From Moringa oleifera (taxonomy: Eukaryota; Streptophyta; Magnoliopsida; Brassicales; Moringaceae), in contig JAJFZO010000566.1 in assembly GCA_021397835.1 (NCBI GenBank), positions 5,642,001-5,706,000 on the forward strand: 64,000 nucleotides of DNA, read 5' to 3'. Below are positions 33,940 to 46,979 of the stretch, in pieces. The position numbers were made by a program, and so were the translations under genes. Position 1 is the first letter of the stretch. Each line of letters begins with the position of its first letter. The notes below the pieces were generated by a model that saw only the letters and a program-made list of their open reading frames with translations, was not told the origin of the DNA and did not search any database.

Positions 33940-34780
33940 TTTGAGAAACCAAACTCAGACTCAACCCAGCAAACCAATTCCAAATTTATCAAACACGCAC
34001 AAAAGCATCCAAAGCCTCAAAAGCAGTTCCAAGACCTTCAAAATTCAAGCTCCAACACCAGTAGCAGCAATATCAATGTGCAACCTAGGTAATCAGATAT
34101 AAGCTCGAAATCTAAATCCCCTTTTTCCAATAAGCCATATATTACTTTTCCCTAGACAACCAGAAAGATAAAAAACCTCAGCTTGAAAAATGACACACAG
34201 AACTGCAAGTTTAAAGAATAAACTCGTGACGTTCAACCATAATTCAAGCACTGCTACCTCGATCCCACCAAAAAGTGACTCAACAGAACCCCAGAGCTAG
34301 GCTAAGCAACCAAACAAAGTGCCCTTTCTTTTGTTTCGTTCAACCTCAGAAAACCCAAGGTCGAGCCAACTTCAAAAGCAACCAAAATCTGAAGCTCAGA
34401 TGCTAGTAGAGCGAAACTAGAATCCCAAAAGTATCCTCCAATGAGTCCCAAAACCAATTCAGAGTAAACATGACGAATTCATTAAACAAAAGCCCAACTT
34501 ATATCCATGACAGAATCAAAACAACGCCATAAACTTTCACCTTAACTTGATATGCCAAACCAGCAGCAGACATAGTGCCAACACACAAAAACCCAACAAA
34601 TTGAGATGAACACGGAGAGAGAAAGAAACAAAGGGATTAAACAATATTTACTCCTTCAACTCGACAGAAGAAGCCAGGCAACTTCACGAGGGAAAGTCCT
34701 CATAGATCTCTCTGACCAAAATTAATTAGAAGACGAAGACGAAGAAACAAAATGAAGAAACCCTAAAGTGGAGCAGACGG
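33940..34780 (-). promoter_or_regulatory. 5' leader of the IKU1-like gene, possibly with an intron
   Basis: Upstream of the ATG (33939) the minus strand is a long untranslated stretch. A donor-like GGA|GTAAATATT occurs near 34652 and an acceptor-like ATTACCTAG|G near 34091, which would make a leader intron of about 560 bp. The CT/GA-rich region 34690-34780 may contain the transcription start. This is inference from signals only. Confidence 0.4.
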
Positions 34781-35492
34781 GAATGTGTGCAGTCGGGTCA
34801 ACGTGGAAATGAATTCACATTTTTCGGGTTGTCATTTTATTTTATTTTTCCATTTTTTTCCTTTGTTTTGATGAAAATTGGGTGTCGGGCCCGATCCCGC
34901 CGCTAATGATGGTACAGTGACGTGTCAGAAAGACGGTCCAAATCTGGTTCGGGTCCTGAGAAGGTCTACAGTTTGGACAGTCAAAGTTAACGCAGTTAAC
35001 GTGCCCGATGGCTTACTATTCCGCTGGTCTCACAAACATACGATCTACCCACTACCTTGGGTGGGACCCATCATCCGATTACCATCAACGTAATGGTGGA
35101 AGGCTCAAAGAATAAAGACCCACCCAAGATTCTTCCACGTCAACATGTTGACTACCAGCTGCCCATGATTTCCATTTCACATTACTCCCCCTGTTAAATC
35201 TTATTTTTTTAATTCAATTGTGGTGAGCAATTAGATGTACTTTCAATAATGTATCGAATTAACACCATAATGATAAATTATCATTAAAATAAATGTTACA
35301 AAGTCAATCACATGTTATTTCCATGTCACATGATAAGCTTGTAACTTTATGAAAATATATAATTAGTACTAAAACTTAAATTTATCAGTCAGGGTGTGTA
35401 AGTTTGTTAACATATTCCACTTGATTGCTTAATCTGATTAAATGTCACAGTAATAGTTTTTGAAAAAAATAATTTAAAAGAAGAAAAAAATA
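34781..35492 (-). promoter_or_regulatory. Upstream (promoter) region of the IKU1-like gene
   Basis: This non-repetitive stretch lies between the presumed leader of the IKU1-like gene and the copia LTR that begins near 35493. The first 300 bp are less AT-rich than the surroundings. No individual promoter element is assigned. Confidence 0.4.
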
Positions 35493-37293
35493 TATTTCAA
35501 TATATATTTTTATTATAAATCTCACATTTAATATATACAGTCCTTTAGAATTATATATAATATATGAAGTGTGAAATGGGTTTTTATTTCACGAGGCACC
35601 TTACTTTCGTGAAAATAAAAAAAGATAGATCCATGTGGGTCTAGCATATATGCACAAGCGTTATTGTCTATTCGCTCGATTATATCAAACTCGAGTTTAA
35701 ATCTAAATCAAACAACAACTTATATTTTAAAAAGTTAATTACATCAGAGGGATGTAGATTTTAGTCGTAATATCAAATTAAGATCTACATAAAAAATTGT
35801 ATCAAATTAGGACTCGCATAATGTACAATTTGCAATGTGGGATTTTCATAAATAAAACCTGTTAGAATTAACCCCATAACTCACTCAATTCATATTTAAA
35901 TATTACCACTTGTATTTTATTTTTACAAACCACTTATTACCCTTGGTCACTCACACTCCATAAACTTTACTCACGCTTACCATCCCCCCGATAATTTCTT
36001 CTCGATTTTTTTTGTATTTTTCTTCAAACAATTGAAGATTAACACCAAGCATCAAGGTGTTTTCTGCATCCATAAGCTTCTATCGCCCTCAACGAATTCA
36101 CAAATCGAGATTAGAAACGAGTATCAAAATGATCTTAAATTTTTAGGTTTTGATTTGATTTAAGTAATTTTTATTATTTCTATATGTTATGGTAGATTTT
36201 GAAAACTCTGTTACCCAATTGATGAATATCATATGCATCGGGTTCAAATAGTGAATTTCAAAAACAAAAATTTCTCAATTTCAAAACCTTAGAAAACAAA
36301 AATTTCCCTTTTTCGTTGTTTAATTGATATGAATTTTAGTTATTTTACTCAATTGATGCGCAAAAAAAAAAAAAAACAAAGTGAATGAGTTAAAGGATGC
36401 GTACTTGAATTTCGGATTTTAGCAACAATCAATGCTTGAATTTGATGGATGAATATAGAAATTTCACAGATTTGTTTATGAGCAATTCTGCTTCATTTTA
36501 CAATGATGAAAGGATTTTTAATGTAATTGCACATTTAACAATCGTACGTGTATCATGTGAGCAAGTCATGCCATTAACTCTAATGAATTTTATTGACAGA
36601 GGTCCCGCATTGCAAACTGTACATTATGTGAGTGTTAATTTAATACAATTTTTTATATAGGTTTCAATTTGATATTGCAGCTAAAATATAGGTCCCTCTG
36701 ATGTAATTAATCCTATTTAAAAAAATCTTTTATTTATTTTTATTTTGAATTTTGTAAAACTAAGTATCTATACAGAGGTAGACCTGGTTAATGGGAAATC
36801 AAGTTTTCTTTCAAGTATCTCTACATAACGCCCACTAGCATACCTTTTTCTCCATGACCAAGTGTTTCTCTCTGGATTCCCAAACCACATACAACAGCCT
36901 TATGCTTCCATTATCGTGGGATATTTTCATCTATTTAGCCTTACCTATATAAAAAAATCTTCCCACCTTTCACTACACATACCACCACAATAACCTTATG
37001 TACAGTTATATCTCTTAGTAGCTCTTTCTCTCTCCCAATTGCTTTTTTTTTTTTGTTAATATTCAAATCCTCTCCTAAGCCTCCTAGCAACTCTTTAGTA
37101 TCCTAGGGAGTTTCCTAGCTTTCCTCAAGTTCCTCAACTTTCTTGAGCTATTTTTTATTTTTATTTTCTTTGAGATCCCGAGCAAAAATTTTGAAGATGC
37201 AGATATTTTTGGTCCCTTATTATGAATTAGAGATTTGAAACAAATATTTTTAGGTTATTTTAATCCTAGAGATGATGAGACTACATATTGCTA
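35493..37293 (+). repeat. 5' LTR of the copia element (with insertion)
   Basis: The LTR halves 35493-35733 and 36714-37293 align with 41809-42793, for example at CCTTTAGA, GTGAAATG, ACTAAGTATCTATACAGAGG and GTTTGAAACAAATATTTTT. The intact counterpart sequence at the insertion point in the 3' LTR (around 42054-42080) shows the inserted DNA is 35734-36713. Confidence 0.85.
35734..36713. mobile_element. MULE-like element with long terminal inverted repeats (copy 1)
   Basis: An element of about 980 bp with terminal inverted repeats of roughly 145-150 bp. The left arm starts GTTAATTACATCAGAGGGA and includes ATCAAATTAGGACTC and TTTGCAATGTGGGA; the right arm is its inverse, ending TCCCTCTGATGTAATTAATC on the plus strand. 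It sits inside the copia 5' LTR with a near-duplicated flank (TATTTTAAAAA left, TATTTAAAAAA right). The inverted-repeat length and a 9-11 bp target duplication point to Mutator-like elements. No transposase was found. Its interior contains a small 74-residue frame (36436-36660) that runs into the right arm and is probably not a gene. Confidence 0.85.
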
Positions 37294-37312
37294 AATATCA
37301 AAGGGTAGAGCC
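37294..37312 (+). other. Primer-binding site of the copia element
   Basis: Just after the 5' LTR the sequence AATATCAAAGGGTAGAGCC resembles the initiator-Met PBS TGGTATCAGAGCC with a small insertion and substitutions. Confidence 0.6.
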
Positions 37313-38330
37313 ATAAAACATCTTAAAGAAAGTAACTTACTCAATGATTTAGCTTGGCAGAAAACAGGTAACCTTGTTCTTGTTTTTTCTAATTTTAAAT
37401 TCAACAATTTTTAAAAAATTTTCCTACTATCATGTCTTTATTGTCATATCTGCTACTGAACTTGTTTTTACTACTGTTACTTTGAATAAAATATTACATT
37501 TTGAGGATATGCATCTTAAGAGATGAAGGCAAAAAATATTTTTTTCTTAACTGTAAAGAACGTTGCATATATATTTGATATTGAAAATTTTGTTGTGCTT
37601 GTTGATCTTCGTGCTAATTAAACTAAAGATTATGAATCTTAAGTAGAAAATGATTTTTTATGCAAAAATTTGATTCTTAATGCAATATCTGATTATTTAT
37701 ATAATTATTATAATTTTAATAAATTTGTTAAGAAAATTTGAAATTCGCTTCAAAAGAAATATGATACCAAGAAAACTGGAACCAAGAAGCATATAGTTAA
37801 TCGAAACTTAAAGTTCTTGATAGCTAATGATAAATTTGTGTAAGCTCAGTCAAATGAACTTTAAAAGATAGTGGATGAAATCTTTAACTAATTAATTTCA
37901 GGTTATTGTTTGATTGATTAGTTGCCCCCTAGTTAGAAGGATTTTAGAAATATCTTTAGGCATGAGGCCAATGAGTTTTTCTTAAAGAGCTTGATCACTC
38001 ATCTTTGCATTGAGGAAAAATTCTAAAAATAAGATAGAAAAAGATGAAATGCTCATTGTTTCTAACAATAGAGCCAGCAAAAATTATACTATGATTATAA
38101 AACCAAAAGGAAAAAAATGTGAAAATCATAATTGAAATACCAATTAAAATCGCAAAAAGATAGGAATCCTCCACTGAATAGACCTCAACCCTCTTAGAAA
38201 AATAGCACATTCATGTATTATAGTTATAAAAAAAACCTGGTGATATGTTAAGAATTATTGGAATAGGCCTCATCTTGCCCCATAAGTGAACTTAACTTAA
38301 AAGCAATTAATTGCTATGATATATAAGATC
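37313..38330 (+). pseudogene. Copia gag remnant
   Basis: By position between PBS and protease this is gag. It is broken by many stops and no zinc knuckle could be read with certainty, so the call rests on context. Confidence 0.5.
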
Positions 38331-39240
38331 AACCTTACTGGTGGATCTGAGGGGTGGTGGCGTTGGTGGGTAAACAATGGTGCTTCTTGCCATGTTTGCA
38401 TGACCAAGACCTATTCAAGTCTTATTTGTGACCAAGGACAAGGAAGTATTATTAAGTGATTTTCATTCCACTACAGTTTAGTATTGTTGAGGTGGAATTG
38501 AAGTTTAGCTCTAGAAAGATTGTTATCCTGAAAGATGTCTTGTATACTCTAAAGATGATGAAGGATTTAGTTTTAGGTCATCTTATCAACAAGTCTAAGT
38601 TTATTCAAGCTATATGGGTTGACTTGTACACCTTAACTTATTTATTGGAAAAGGATACGCCACTAATGGCATGTTTAAGTTAAACATTGATATTAGTAAA
38701 GCATCATTTTTTACTTACATGTTATGTACTTTTAATACTTAATATGCCAGATTCTTTCATGTAAACAAATTGGTAATTAAGAACATAAGTAATTTGGACT
38801 CATTCTAAAATTGTCTTTGAATCATTTTAAAAAATATGAATTCTGTAGTCAAGTTAGGATTACAAAAACTTTCCATAAATCAGTACCTAATGAAACTAAA
38901 ACTCTTGAATTGATTCACTCTAATACTTGTGAATTTGATGGTATTTTAATGAAAAATGAAAAACATTATTTATTGCATTTATTATGATTGTTCTTATTAA
39001 ATATATGTGCATTTCATAAAAAACAAAAGTGAAGCATTTGATGTGTTTAAAATATTTTTAACTAAAATTAAAAATCAAAACAATGAGAAGATAAAAAGGT
39101 CACATAGTGATAAAGGTATTGAATATGATTCTAGTTCGTTCATTGAATTTTATAAAACCAATGGAATCATTCATGAAATATTGTTCTTTATTCTCTTGAA
39201 ATAAATGGTGAAGCTAAAAGGGAAAATAGGATGCTAATTG
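38331..39240 (+). pseudogene. Copia protease and integrase remnant
   Basis: Near 38350-38400 the frame reads WWVNNGASCHVC, matching the copia protease pattern WWxDSGAxxHxC with the catalytic Asp changed to Asn. Near 38890-38990 TLELIHSNTCEFDG matches the pre-integrase/integrase entry LxLIHSDxCE. 39007-39190 reads HFIKNKSEAFDVFKIFL followed by HSDKGIEYDSSSFIEFYK, the integrase core. Stops separate the blocks. Confidence 0.8.
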
Positions 39241-39979
39241 AATTAGTTTTTATCATTTTACTTAACTCATGTGTAGGTTCTCATTGCTAGAAATAAATTA
39301 TTAATTGTATGTCATCTACTTAACAAAGTCCTAAGTCTAGAAATCAAATTTATTCCTATAAAATCTTGATGAACAAGTAACTTAACTTATGTTATTTAAG
39401 AACTTGGGATTGCTTGGCTTATATTTGAATTCCTAATCTTAAAGGAATAAATTACTAGTAAAGCATATGAATGTATATTTGTAGAATATTTATGAATCGT
39501 AAAGCATATAGATTCTTTAATTTGAAAGTGCTTGTTGTTATTGAATTGAATAGTGTTGATTTTTATGAGCATAGATTTCTTTTAAATTGAAGAATAATGG
39601 GGGCTTAACTTCTAGTGGTCTACCTAATATTACAATTATTGAAGCAAATAAGAAATAATGGATTTAGAAATAGTAAATGGATTAAAACCTTTAAGGATAA
39701 TGAAACTGACTTTTATGCTTATACTTTAGAAGAAGACCCTCAATCTATTCAAGAAGTCTTATCTTCTTTTAATGTCAAGTTATAAGAAGAAATCGTTTAT
39801 AATGAAATAGACTCTTTTAAGTCTAACAAAACTTAACATTTAGTTGATTTGTTTTCAACTTGCAAAGTAATTAGTTGTAACTGGGCACTTGGAAATAAAT
39901 TAAGACTCAATAGTACTATTAAAAAATATAAGACTCATCTTATAGTCAAAAGTATAAACAAGAGAAAACATAGATTTTT

Positions 39980-41070
39980 TAGTACATTTTCACTTGTCTC
40001 TAAAACAACATTCATACGTGTGCTATTTGCATAGTAGTTCATCAAATAGATATTAAAACTACATTTCTACAAAGTACTTTAAAAGAAGAGATCTACATGA
40101 ATCAACCTAAAGGGTTTGTAGTACTTAGTCAAGAAAATAAAATTTTCAAACTAAATAAATTACTTTATGATTTAAAACAAGTACATAAGTAACGCCACGA
40201 AAAATTTAATGATCTTATCATCTTACATGATCTTAAAGTAAATAAAAGTGATAAGTACATATTCTATAAATTTGAAAATAAATTGTGTACTACCATCTGT
40301 TGTTATATGGATGACTAGCTTTATTTTGACTCAAATATTAATATTATAAATTATGTAAAATCTTTGCTTAGTGTTAACTTTGATATGAAAGATCTAGAAG
40401 AAACTAATATGATCTTCCAAATAAAAGTAACTAGGTAAAAAAGAACTTTCTTTAGATCAATTTTATTACATTAAGCTAACGATAAAGACATGTAATTACT
40501 TCAACTCCGAACTTGCTTGTAATCCTTATAACTCTAGTGCAAAGTTGCTTAACAACACTAGAGATAATGTTAGACAAACAGAGTACGCAAGTATCATTAG
40601 TAGCTATGATGCTATTACTAACTACACTAGACTCAATATATCTTATGTTGCGGGATTACTGTATTGGTTACCTATAGACCTAATGTCGAGCATTAGCATG
40701 CTATTGAACATATCATGAGGTACCTCAAAAGGACCATGAACTTAGGATTATACTAACAAAAGTTTTTTACTGCTCTAAAATGATACATCGATGCTAATTG
40801 GAGCACCCTTTTAAAAGACTTCAAAGCAATTACTGACTATATTTTAGTATTGTCAATAGAGCTATCATATGAAAGTTTATTTTGGCTCAATCTATAATAA
40901 ACTTTGAGATGATAACACAAGTCACTACTAGTGAGAAAATAGACTAGTTAAGAAGCTTACTCATTGAGATTTTGTTGCGAGAAAGAATAACACCAGCTAT
41001 CTTGCAATAATATCATAACTATTGCAAATATTCAAAACTATTATTATAATGGTAAGAGATAATAAATAAG
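39980..41070 (+). pseudogene. Copia reverse transcriptase and RNase H remnant
   Basis: From about 40038 the frame reads VHQIDIKTTFLQSTLKEEIY then MNQPKGF and LLYDLKQ, the conserved copia RT start. The YMDD catalytic motif is at 40304-40315 and is directly followed by a TAG stop. RNase H-like sequence (KATTDY-like and TSEKID) follows to about 41070. The protein cannot be complete. Confidence 0.85.
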
Positions 41071-41808
41071 TCATAAGTATAATACTATTAGACAGTTTCT
41101 CTCTATAGAAGCGATTAGAATCTATCATATATGGTCTGATGATAACTCAACAAATTCTTTGATGAAAGAACTAGGTAGAGAGAAGGTTTTTAAAACCTCA
41201 AGATGAATGTGACTGATGTCCATTCAGTGATGAATCACTCATAATAGTAACCCAACCTAAGGACTAGAAATTCAAAGAAATAGGTTCAAAGGATAATATC
41301 AAGTCATAGATGATATGAAATAAGTTTCACTCCATAAGAAACATAAAATCTTAAAGTAAACAAAAATGTTGAGTTAAATGTTAACTCTTGATGAGTTCTT
41401 TACTCTGTGTAAAGTGAAGTACCTAGCTTCAAGAGTACTCTTGATAGACTTACTTGTGTGAATATTGAACTGTGGTTGTTTCCCATGAAATTTTGAGTGA
41501 AATTCACTAGAGCATTCACTATACTGGGATATATATGCATGGTCATAAAGCTTGAGCTTTTTTGTACTATACCTTAAAGAGGTTAGGTGTGAGATGTTGT
41601 TAAACATATAGTTTAAAACTACGAGTTGCTTTAATAGATTCTAAAACATCTTCACTTTGCAAAGTTCAAGTTAATAGACACTTTTACTTATGTATAATTT
41701 TATGTTTTTTAATAGTTGCTCGATGAAAGTCATTTTAAAATTCAAGTAAAGGATTATTAAAAAAAAGAGAATTGAATTTAAAAATGATTTGGAAGACAAA
41801 AGAAAATG

Positions 41809-42793
41809 TGTTATGATATACTCTCTCCTTATGAATATCACATCTAATGGATACGACCCTTTAGAGTTGCATATAAGGTATAAAGTGTGAAATGAGTTTG
41901 GGCCTCAAGTGGCACCCTACTTTTATAGAAAAGAGATGAGATAAACCTATGCGGGTCTAACACACACGTGCATACGTGGTCATCATCATTCATCTAGTCG
42001 ATCATGCCAAGCTTGAGTTTGAGTTTGAGTTTGAGCTTGAACTAGATAGCACTTTATATTTTTGAAAAGAATTCTTTTACTTATTTTGAATTTTAAAAAA
42101 TCAAGTATTTATATAGAGGTAGATTTTGATTAGTGGGAGATCAAATCTTCATCTGATCCATTATCTAAACAATGCCCACTAGTCAACCTTTTTTCTCTAT
42201 GACTAGACATCTCTCCAAAGATACCCAGCCATATACAACAACCTTATCCATCCATTATCCGAGATATTCTCAGCCATATCCTTTTTTCCCTCGTAAGATC
42301 CTCACTAGCCCTGTCTACATAAAGAGGCTTTCCCACCCCTCAGTAAACATACCACCGCATCGGCTTTCTGTATAGTTATGTCTCCCATTAGTTCTCTCTC
42401 CCCCTTAGTAGCTCATAGGGTCTTTCTCCTATTAGCTCTCTCTCCCTTAGTAGCTCTCAAGGTCTTTCTCCTATTAGCTCTCTTTCCCTTAATAGCTCTC
42501 TTTCCCTTAATAGCTCTTAGGGTCTTTCTTTTATTAGCTCTCTCTCTCCTAAGAGCTCTTTTCTCTAATATCTAGATCCTTTCCTCGAGCCTTTCAGTTA
42601 CTTTCCAATATCCCAAGAAGCTTTCCTTGAGTTCCTTAACTTTTAACCAGCTATAACTTTTTTTTTGTTTTTGATATCATAGCAATAAACTTAAAAGTGT
42701 AGATATTTTCAATTTTTTACATATATAAGAGGTTTGAAACAAATATTTTTGAGTTATTTTATTTTAAAAATGATGATATTATAAACTACTACA
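41809..42793 (+). repeat. 3' LTR of the copia element
   Basis: About 985 bp starting TGTTATGATATACTC and ending near ...ACTACTACA. It is longer than the insertion-free 5' LTR, mostly because of the expanded CT-rich minisatellite at 42378-42560. A short GAGTTT array lies at 42014-42036. Confidence 0.85.
42378..42560 (+). repeat. CT-rich minisatellite inside the 3' LTR
   Basis: Units resembling TTAGTAGCTCTCAAGGTC plus TTTCTCCTATTAGCTCTCTC repeat about four to five times with a period near 43 bp. The 5' LTR has only one or two units here (around 37016-37040). Confidence 0.85.
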
Positions 42794-45700
42794 CATCAAA
42801 AATAAAATCGCGAAATATTTTTTGAAAAAATCTAATTCACGATTTAAACAAATAAAGAATTAATAATTTTATTTTTGTTTTTATTTACTTTAAATTTAAT
42901 AAATTTTATGTAAAAAATAAATCACGTGATGAGTTTCATTTCATATTTCATATTTGTTTAATTTGATTTTAACTTGTGATAATAAATAAGGAAAAAATTG
43001 TGAGGTAAAGTGTGTAGGACGAGTAGCAGAGACTTAGGCATCTACTAATTGTTTTATTTATATTTTATAGCTTTTTTACTCATATATGATTAACTAATTT
43101 TAATAAAAATGTATAAATTATTAAAATACCAAATTTTTTAATTGGCAAAAATTAGCTAAGAGATGGATATTTTTTTATAAAGAAACATGTGAATTGAATA
43201 TAAATATTTTAAATTAATATGAGATAATTAAAATCAAATCTTAAACAAAAATCACATAAAATATTTAAAATAAAATTAAAAAAAAAAACACTCAGACTGT
43301 GAAATTTTTTACAATCAATATACTAAGAAAATTCTTTAAGAATTTACAATTATGAAGCAAATATTTATGAATCATAAAATAATTGACTACTTGAATAAAA
43401 TTTGAGATATCACAATCTATAAAATAAGGTATTTCTTATAAAAATATAGGCTAACATCTCAATCTATTTACATAATTTTTCCATACAATCCAAATCATTT
43501 AAGCCTCACAAGTATTTTTTAAAAAAAAAATCTTAGAAGTTTTTTGCTCTGCAAAATTATTCTAATTCAAGTCAACTTGTCTTCATCTGATTTGCGGAAA
43601 GTTACCGAAACCGGTGGCATCCATACTTATTTTGAAATCTAATTCTCAACAAACAATAGCTTATAACCCAAACCAAGAAAAGAAATACTAATATATAATT
43701 TGATCAATTCACACACGTTTGGCTAGTTTCTCCTCCACCCAATATGGGAAGATGAGCTAACCCTAAGTCAAAGATATGATATGAGATGACAGAATTTATG
43801 ACCTTTTATAAGCTTAAATTTAAAAGTGCTTACATTAATAACGTCTTAAGAGTCACATTATTTACATTCCAATACCAAATTAGCATTATGCGGTTTCCTC
43901 ATTTGTCAATTATAATCATGCTGAAAGGTTTGAATTCTCCAATTCGGTGGAGCAACGTCGTGACCCCTTCACTATTTTTTTATTTCTTGCATAGGTAATA
44001 CAAGTTCCTTAATCATTATACCTAACCAACAAGGTCAACTTAGTTGCCAAATTATTTTGAGAATATTTGGACTTGCAATTTCGTCCACTCAAAGAATTTC
44101 TGACCGATTTCCAAGTAGTTGCGTTGCTGATTTACTTTTTTCCATTTTTATTCAATAAATTGTATACAAACAAACAAAATAACTAATCTTAGAAGTAGAT
44201 TAGGTGTTAACGGATAAAGGTTTGAAAAAAATACCATATGCTATTAAAAAAAGTGTATGATATCATGAATGCGAAATGAAAAAGAAAAATTCATAAAAAA
44301 TACTTATTTTTAACAATATATGTGACTTTATTAAGTATTAATTATGCTAACCTTATATATATAAAAGAAAGATCTAAGAAATGCAAAGGACACCGAACAA
44401 AAGTTAGGCAAGTCACACCGCAGCCACGGTGTTCAATCAAAAGCCTCGGATTTTCATTTGCAATTTTGGGAGATATGATAATAAAATAAGTTAAGTTTAT
44501 GTGTTAGGAACGATCATTCAAGATTTTATAAATTTGAAATTCTAAACTTTAGATGTAATTTAATATTTAAAAAATATAAATAAATTTAAATATAAAATAA
44601 TTTTTCATAAAAAAGAATTAAATTTCATTTTTTTATAAATTTATTATTAAAAATAAAAAATCAATCAAAATATATTTTTTATCTTTCTCATTTAAAAAAA
44701 AATATTTCTTTTTTAATCTCTTTCTTTTTTTCTTCTTCACAAATGACAGAGCATTTAGTATTGAAAAATTTCACAAATAAATAACAAAATCAATGATCTA
44801 TTGAATCCTTCATATTATCTCCATGAATTTAACAAGATGAGGTTTCAATCCATTCGTTTTGCTCCATATTTCTTTTCTCTTTGAAAACTCAATTAAACAA
44901 ACGAAATACATGAAAACAAACTCTATATCTAATTATCTGTTGCTTATTCACTTTTAATTTTAACTATTTACAGGGATGCTTTGCTTTTTTATTTTTCAGT
45001 TTTGCTTTTAGGTTGGTTTCTTTTTTAGTTTAGATAATTGTTGGAATTATGGCTTTTAATTCTATTTTTTGATCCCGGGTTCTACGGTATTTAGTTACTT
45101 TGTGCTTTTTTATGAATTGGGTTGGTAGATATGGATGAGAATAGATTAGAATTCTATTAAACATATGTTGATACTTCTGTTTTAATGCTTCTTGTTAATT
45201 GACATTGGTGTTTCTATTTAGCCAATAGCTTAATCAATGGAAATAGGAATTACTTTGGTACTTTTATTTAACATAACTTATCTAGTAAAAACTATTTAAT
45301 TCATTAATATTTTTGATTATTATCATAATATCTCAATTTTTTATAAAATATTATTAATTATGTTTGTGATTATAAATTTAATTAAAAAATTTATTTAAAA
45401 TTAAATTTTATTAAAAAATTATTAATTAAAACTCAATAATTCGTGAATTTAAAAAAATTTAAAAAAAGATTTTTCTTTTACAATTATTTAACAATAGTAA
45501 AAAAAAACTTTTTTTCTCATTTTTAAGAAAATGGTGAACATATGCAGTAAAAATAAGTTTTTTAAACAATTTATAAATAACTATGAAGAAATTTTTTTGA
45601 AAAAACAATATTTTTTGCGATTTTCAAACAATGGAATCAAAGCCACGTGTTATGCGCTAGCGTGATACGTATCATTCTTCGTTATCCTAATGGGACTGCA

Positions 45701-45890
45701 AAAAAGTCAATGATCAGTGTAAACATATAATTTCGCTTTGATTAATTTAAAAAACATTAAAATTAATAAAATATGAATATAAACATATAAATATTTTTTT
45801 AAAATAATAATAATAATAAATAAAATATAAATAAACAGAAAAAATAAAAAACAATAATAAAAAAATAATAATAATTTAAAAAAAAAAGAA
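42794..45890. other. AT-rich interval, no gene seen
   Basis: No supported coding frame or terminal repeat. Long runs of A/T (44500-44700, 45300-45620) dominate. A short inverted repeat CACCG/CGGTG lies near 44416-44431. Confidence 0.5.
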
Positions 45891-45894
45891 AAGC

Positions 45895-46060
45895 AAGCAC
45901 AAACACCACAAATATGGTGCCTGTGTCGGTGCAGATGGGTACTCGCTGCATGTAGGTACCCAATGCAGCTACAAGTTGTTTGCATGCAGCATTCTGCTGC
46001 TTGCGAGCAGTACAAGCAATAGTTTACTGTCTGGGAGGAACAACTTTAAGGTGCATTTCA
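45895..46060. other. GC-richer structured patch in AT-rich DNA
   Basis: The segment contains the perfect inverted repeat TGGGTAC 45936-45942 / GTACCCA 45956-45962 and further GCTGCAT/ATGCAGC arms around it, in otherwise A/T-dominated surroundings. It is directly preceded by about 170 bp of almost pure A/T. No family is recognised; it could be the end of a mobile element or a structured RNA. Confidence 0.4.
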
Positions 46061-46979
46061 AGGTGAAATTGACCTCTATACAAATATCCCTTCTTTGATT
46101 AACAGAAAAAATTTTGGAGGAAGAGGTGTGGAGAGAATTCTGAGAGGATTTTTGAGAGAGTTATTGGAATATGATTAGTAAGTTTTAAAAAAATAAAAAA
46201 TTTAAAAGATTTATTTTATAAGAAAAAATTTAGAGAAGAGATTTTCAAATTAAATATCATATTTCGTTATGAAGAATAAAATTACTTCTATTTTCTTTCA
46301 TTTGTTTGATTTTACCATCAGTTATTTTTTCCACTTTTTTTGTTTTTGTTTTTTATTTTTTAGTTATTTATTATTATATATATATATTTGGTTATTCATC
46401 TTGCATACTATACTCCATCATTTTTTAAATTTATTTATATCAATTTTTATTTTTATTTTTTAATAATTTAATTTATTTTGTACATTGACGTATACACTAT
46501 GATAATGATTTTATACTTTTTTATTTATGGATATATATAATTTTTTATATTTTTATATTGAGTATATGAAAGATCATATAAAATTAGTTAGATAGTACGT
46601 GAAAATAGTGTGAGAAAAACAAAAAATATATAATATAACAAGAAATGGATGGGGTTTGATATATATCAAAAAGGAAAAAAAAATGGTTGCAAAGTAAAGT
46701 AATAATTATTTGTGTAGAAACAAGAAAAAGAAAAAAAATAAAAATAAAAATAAATAAAGAACGGAGAAAAATGATTATGGAAGGAATATTATTTGTTTAT
46801 TTTAAAAAATAAGAAAAAAGAGATGAATTTGAGATGTTAAAGTTATTTTTAAAAAATAGTAAAATAAAAATAGTTAACGATGTAAAACTATTAAGCAAAT
46901 TAGGCTTTTTTAATTGATTCACTCAATTTTAATTATATTTTTAAAAATAATTTTGATATTATTTTAATCTTTAAAAATA

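Larger units (their letters stand above)
35493..42793 (+). mobile_element. Decayed Ty1/copia LTR retrotransposon, 5' LTR interrupted
   Basis: Direct LTRs flank a plus-strand pol remnant in Ty1/copia order: protease (about 38340), integrase (about 38850-39230), RT (about 39990-40450), RNase H (about 40660-41070). The 5' LTR (35493-37293) is split by an inverted-repeat element at 35734-36713. The 3' LTR is 41809-42793. A PBS-like sequence follows the 5' LTR. Stops are numerous and the LTRs differ considerably, so it is old. The left edge is approximate because the first bases of the 5' LTR have drifted from the TGTTATGATATA start seen in the 3' copy. Confidence 0.85.

Noticed and set aside
36436..36660. 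74-residue plus-strand frame inside the inverted-repeat element
   Set aside because: It runs into the terminal inverted repeat, so its C-terminal half is repeat sequence; no conserved domain.
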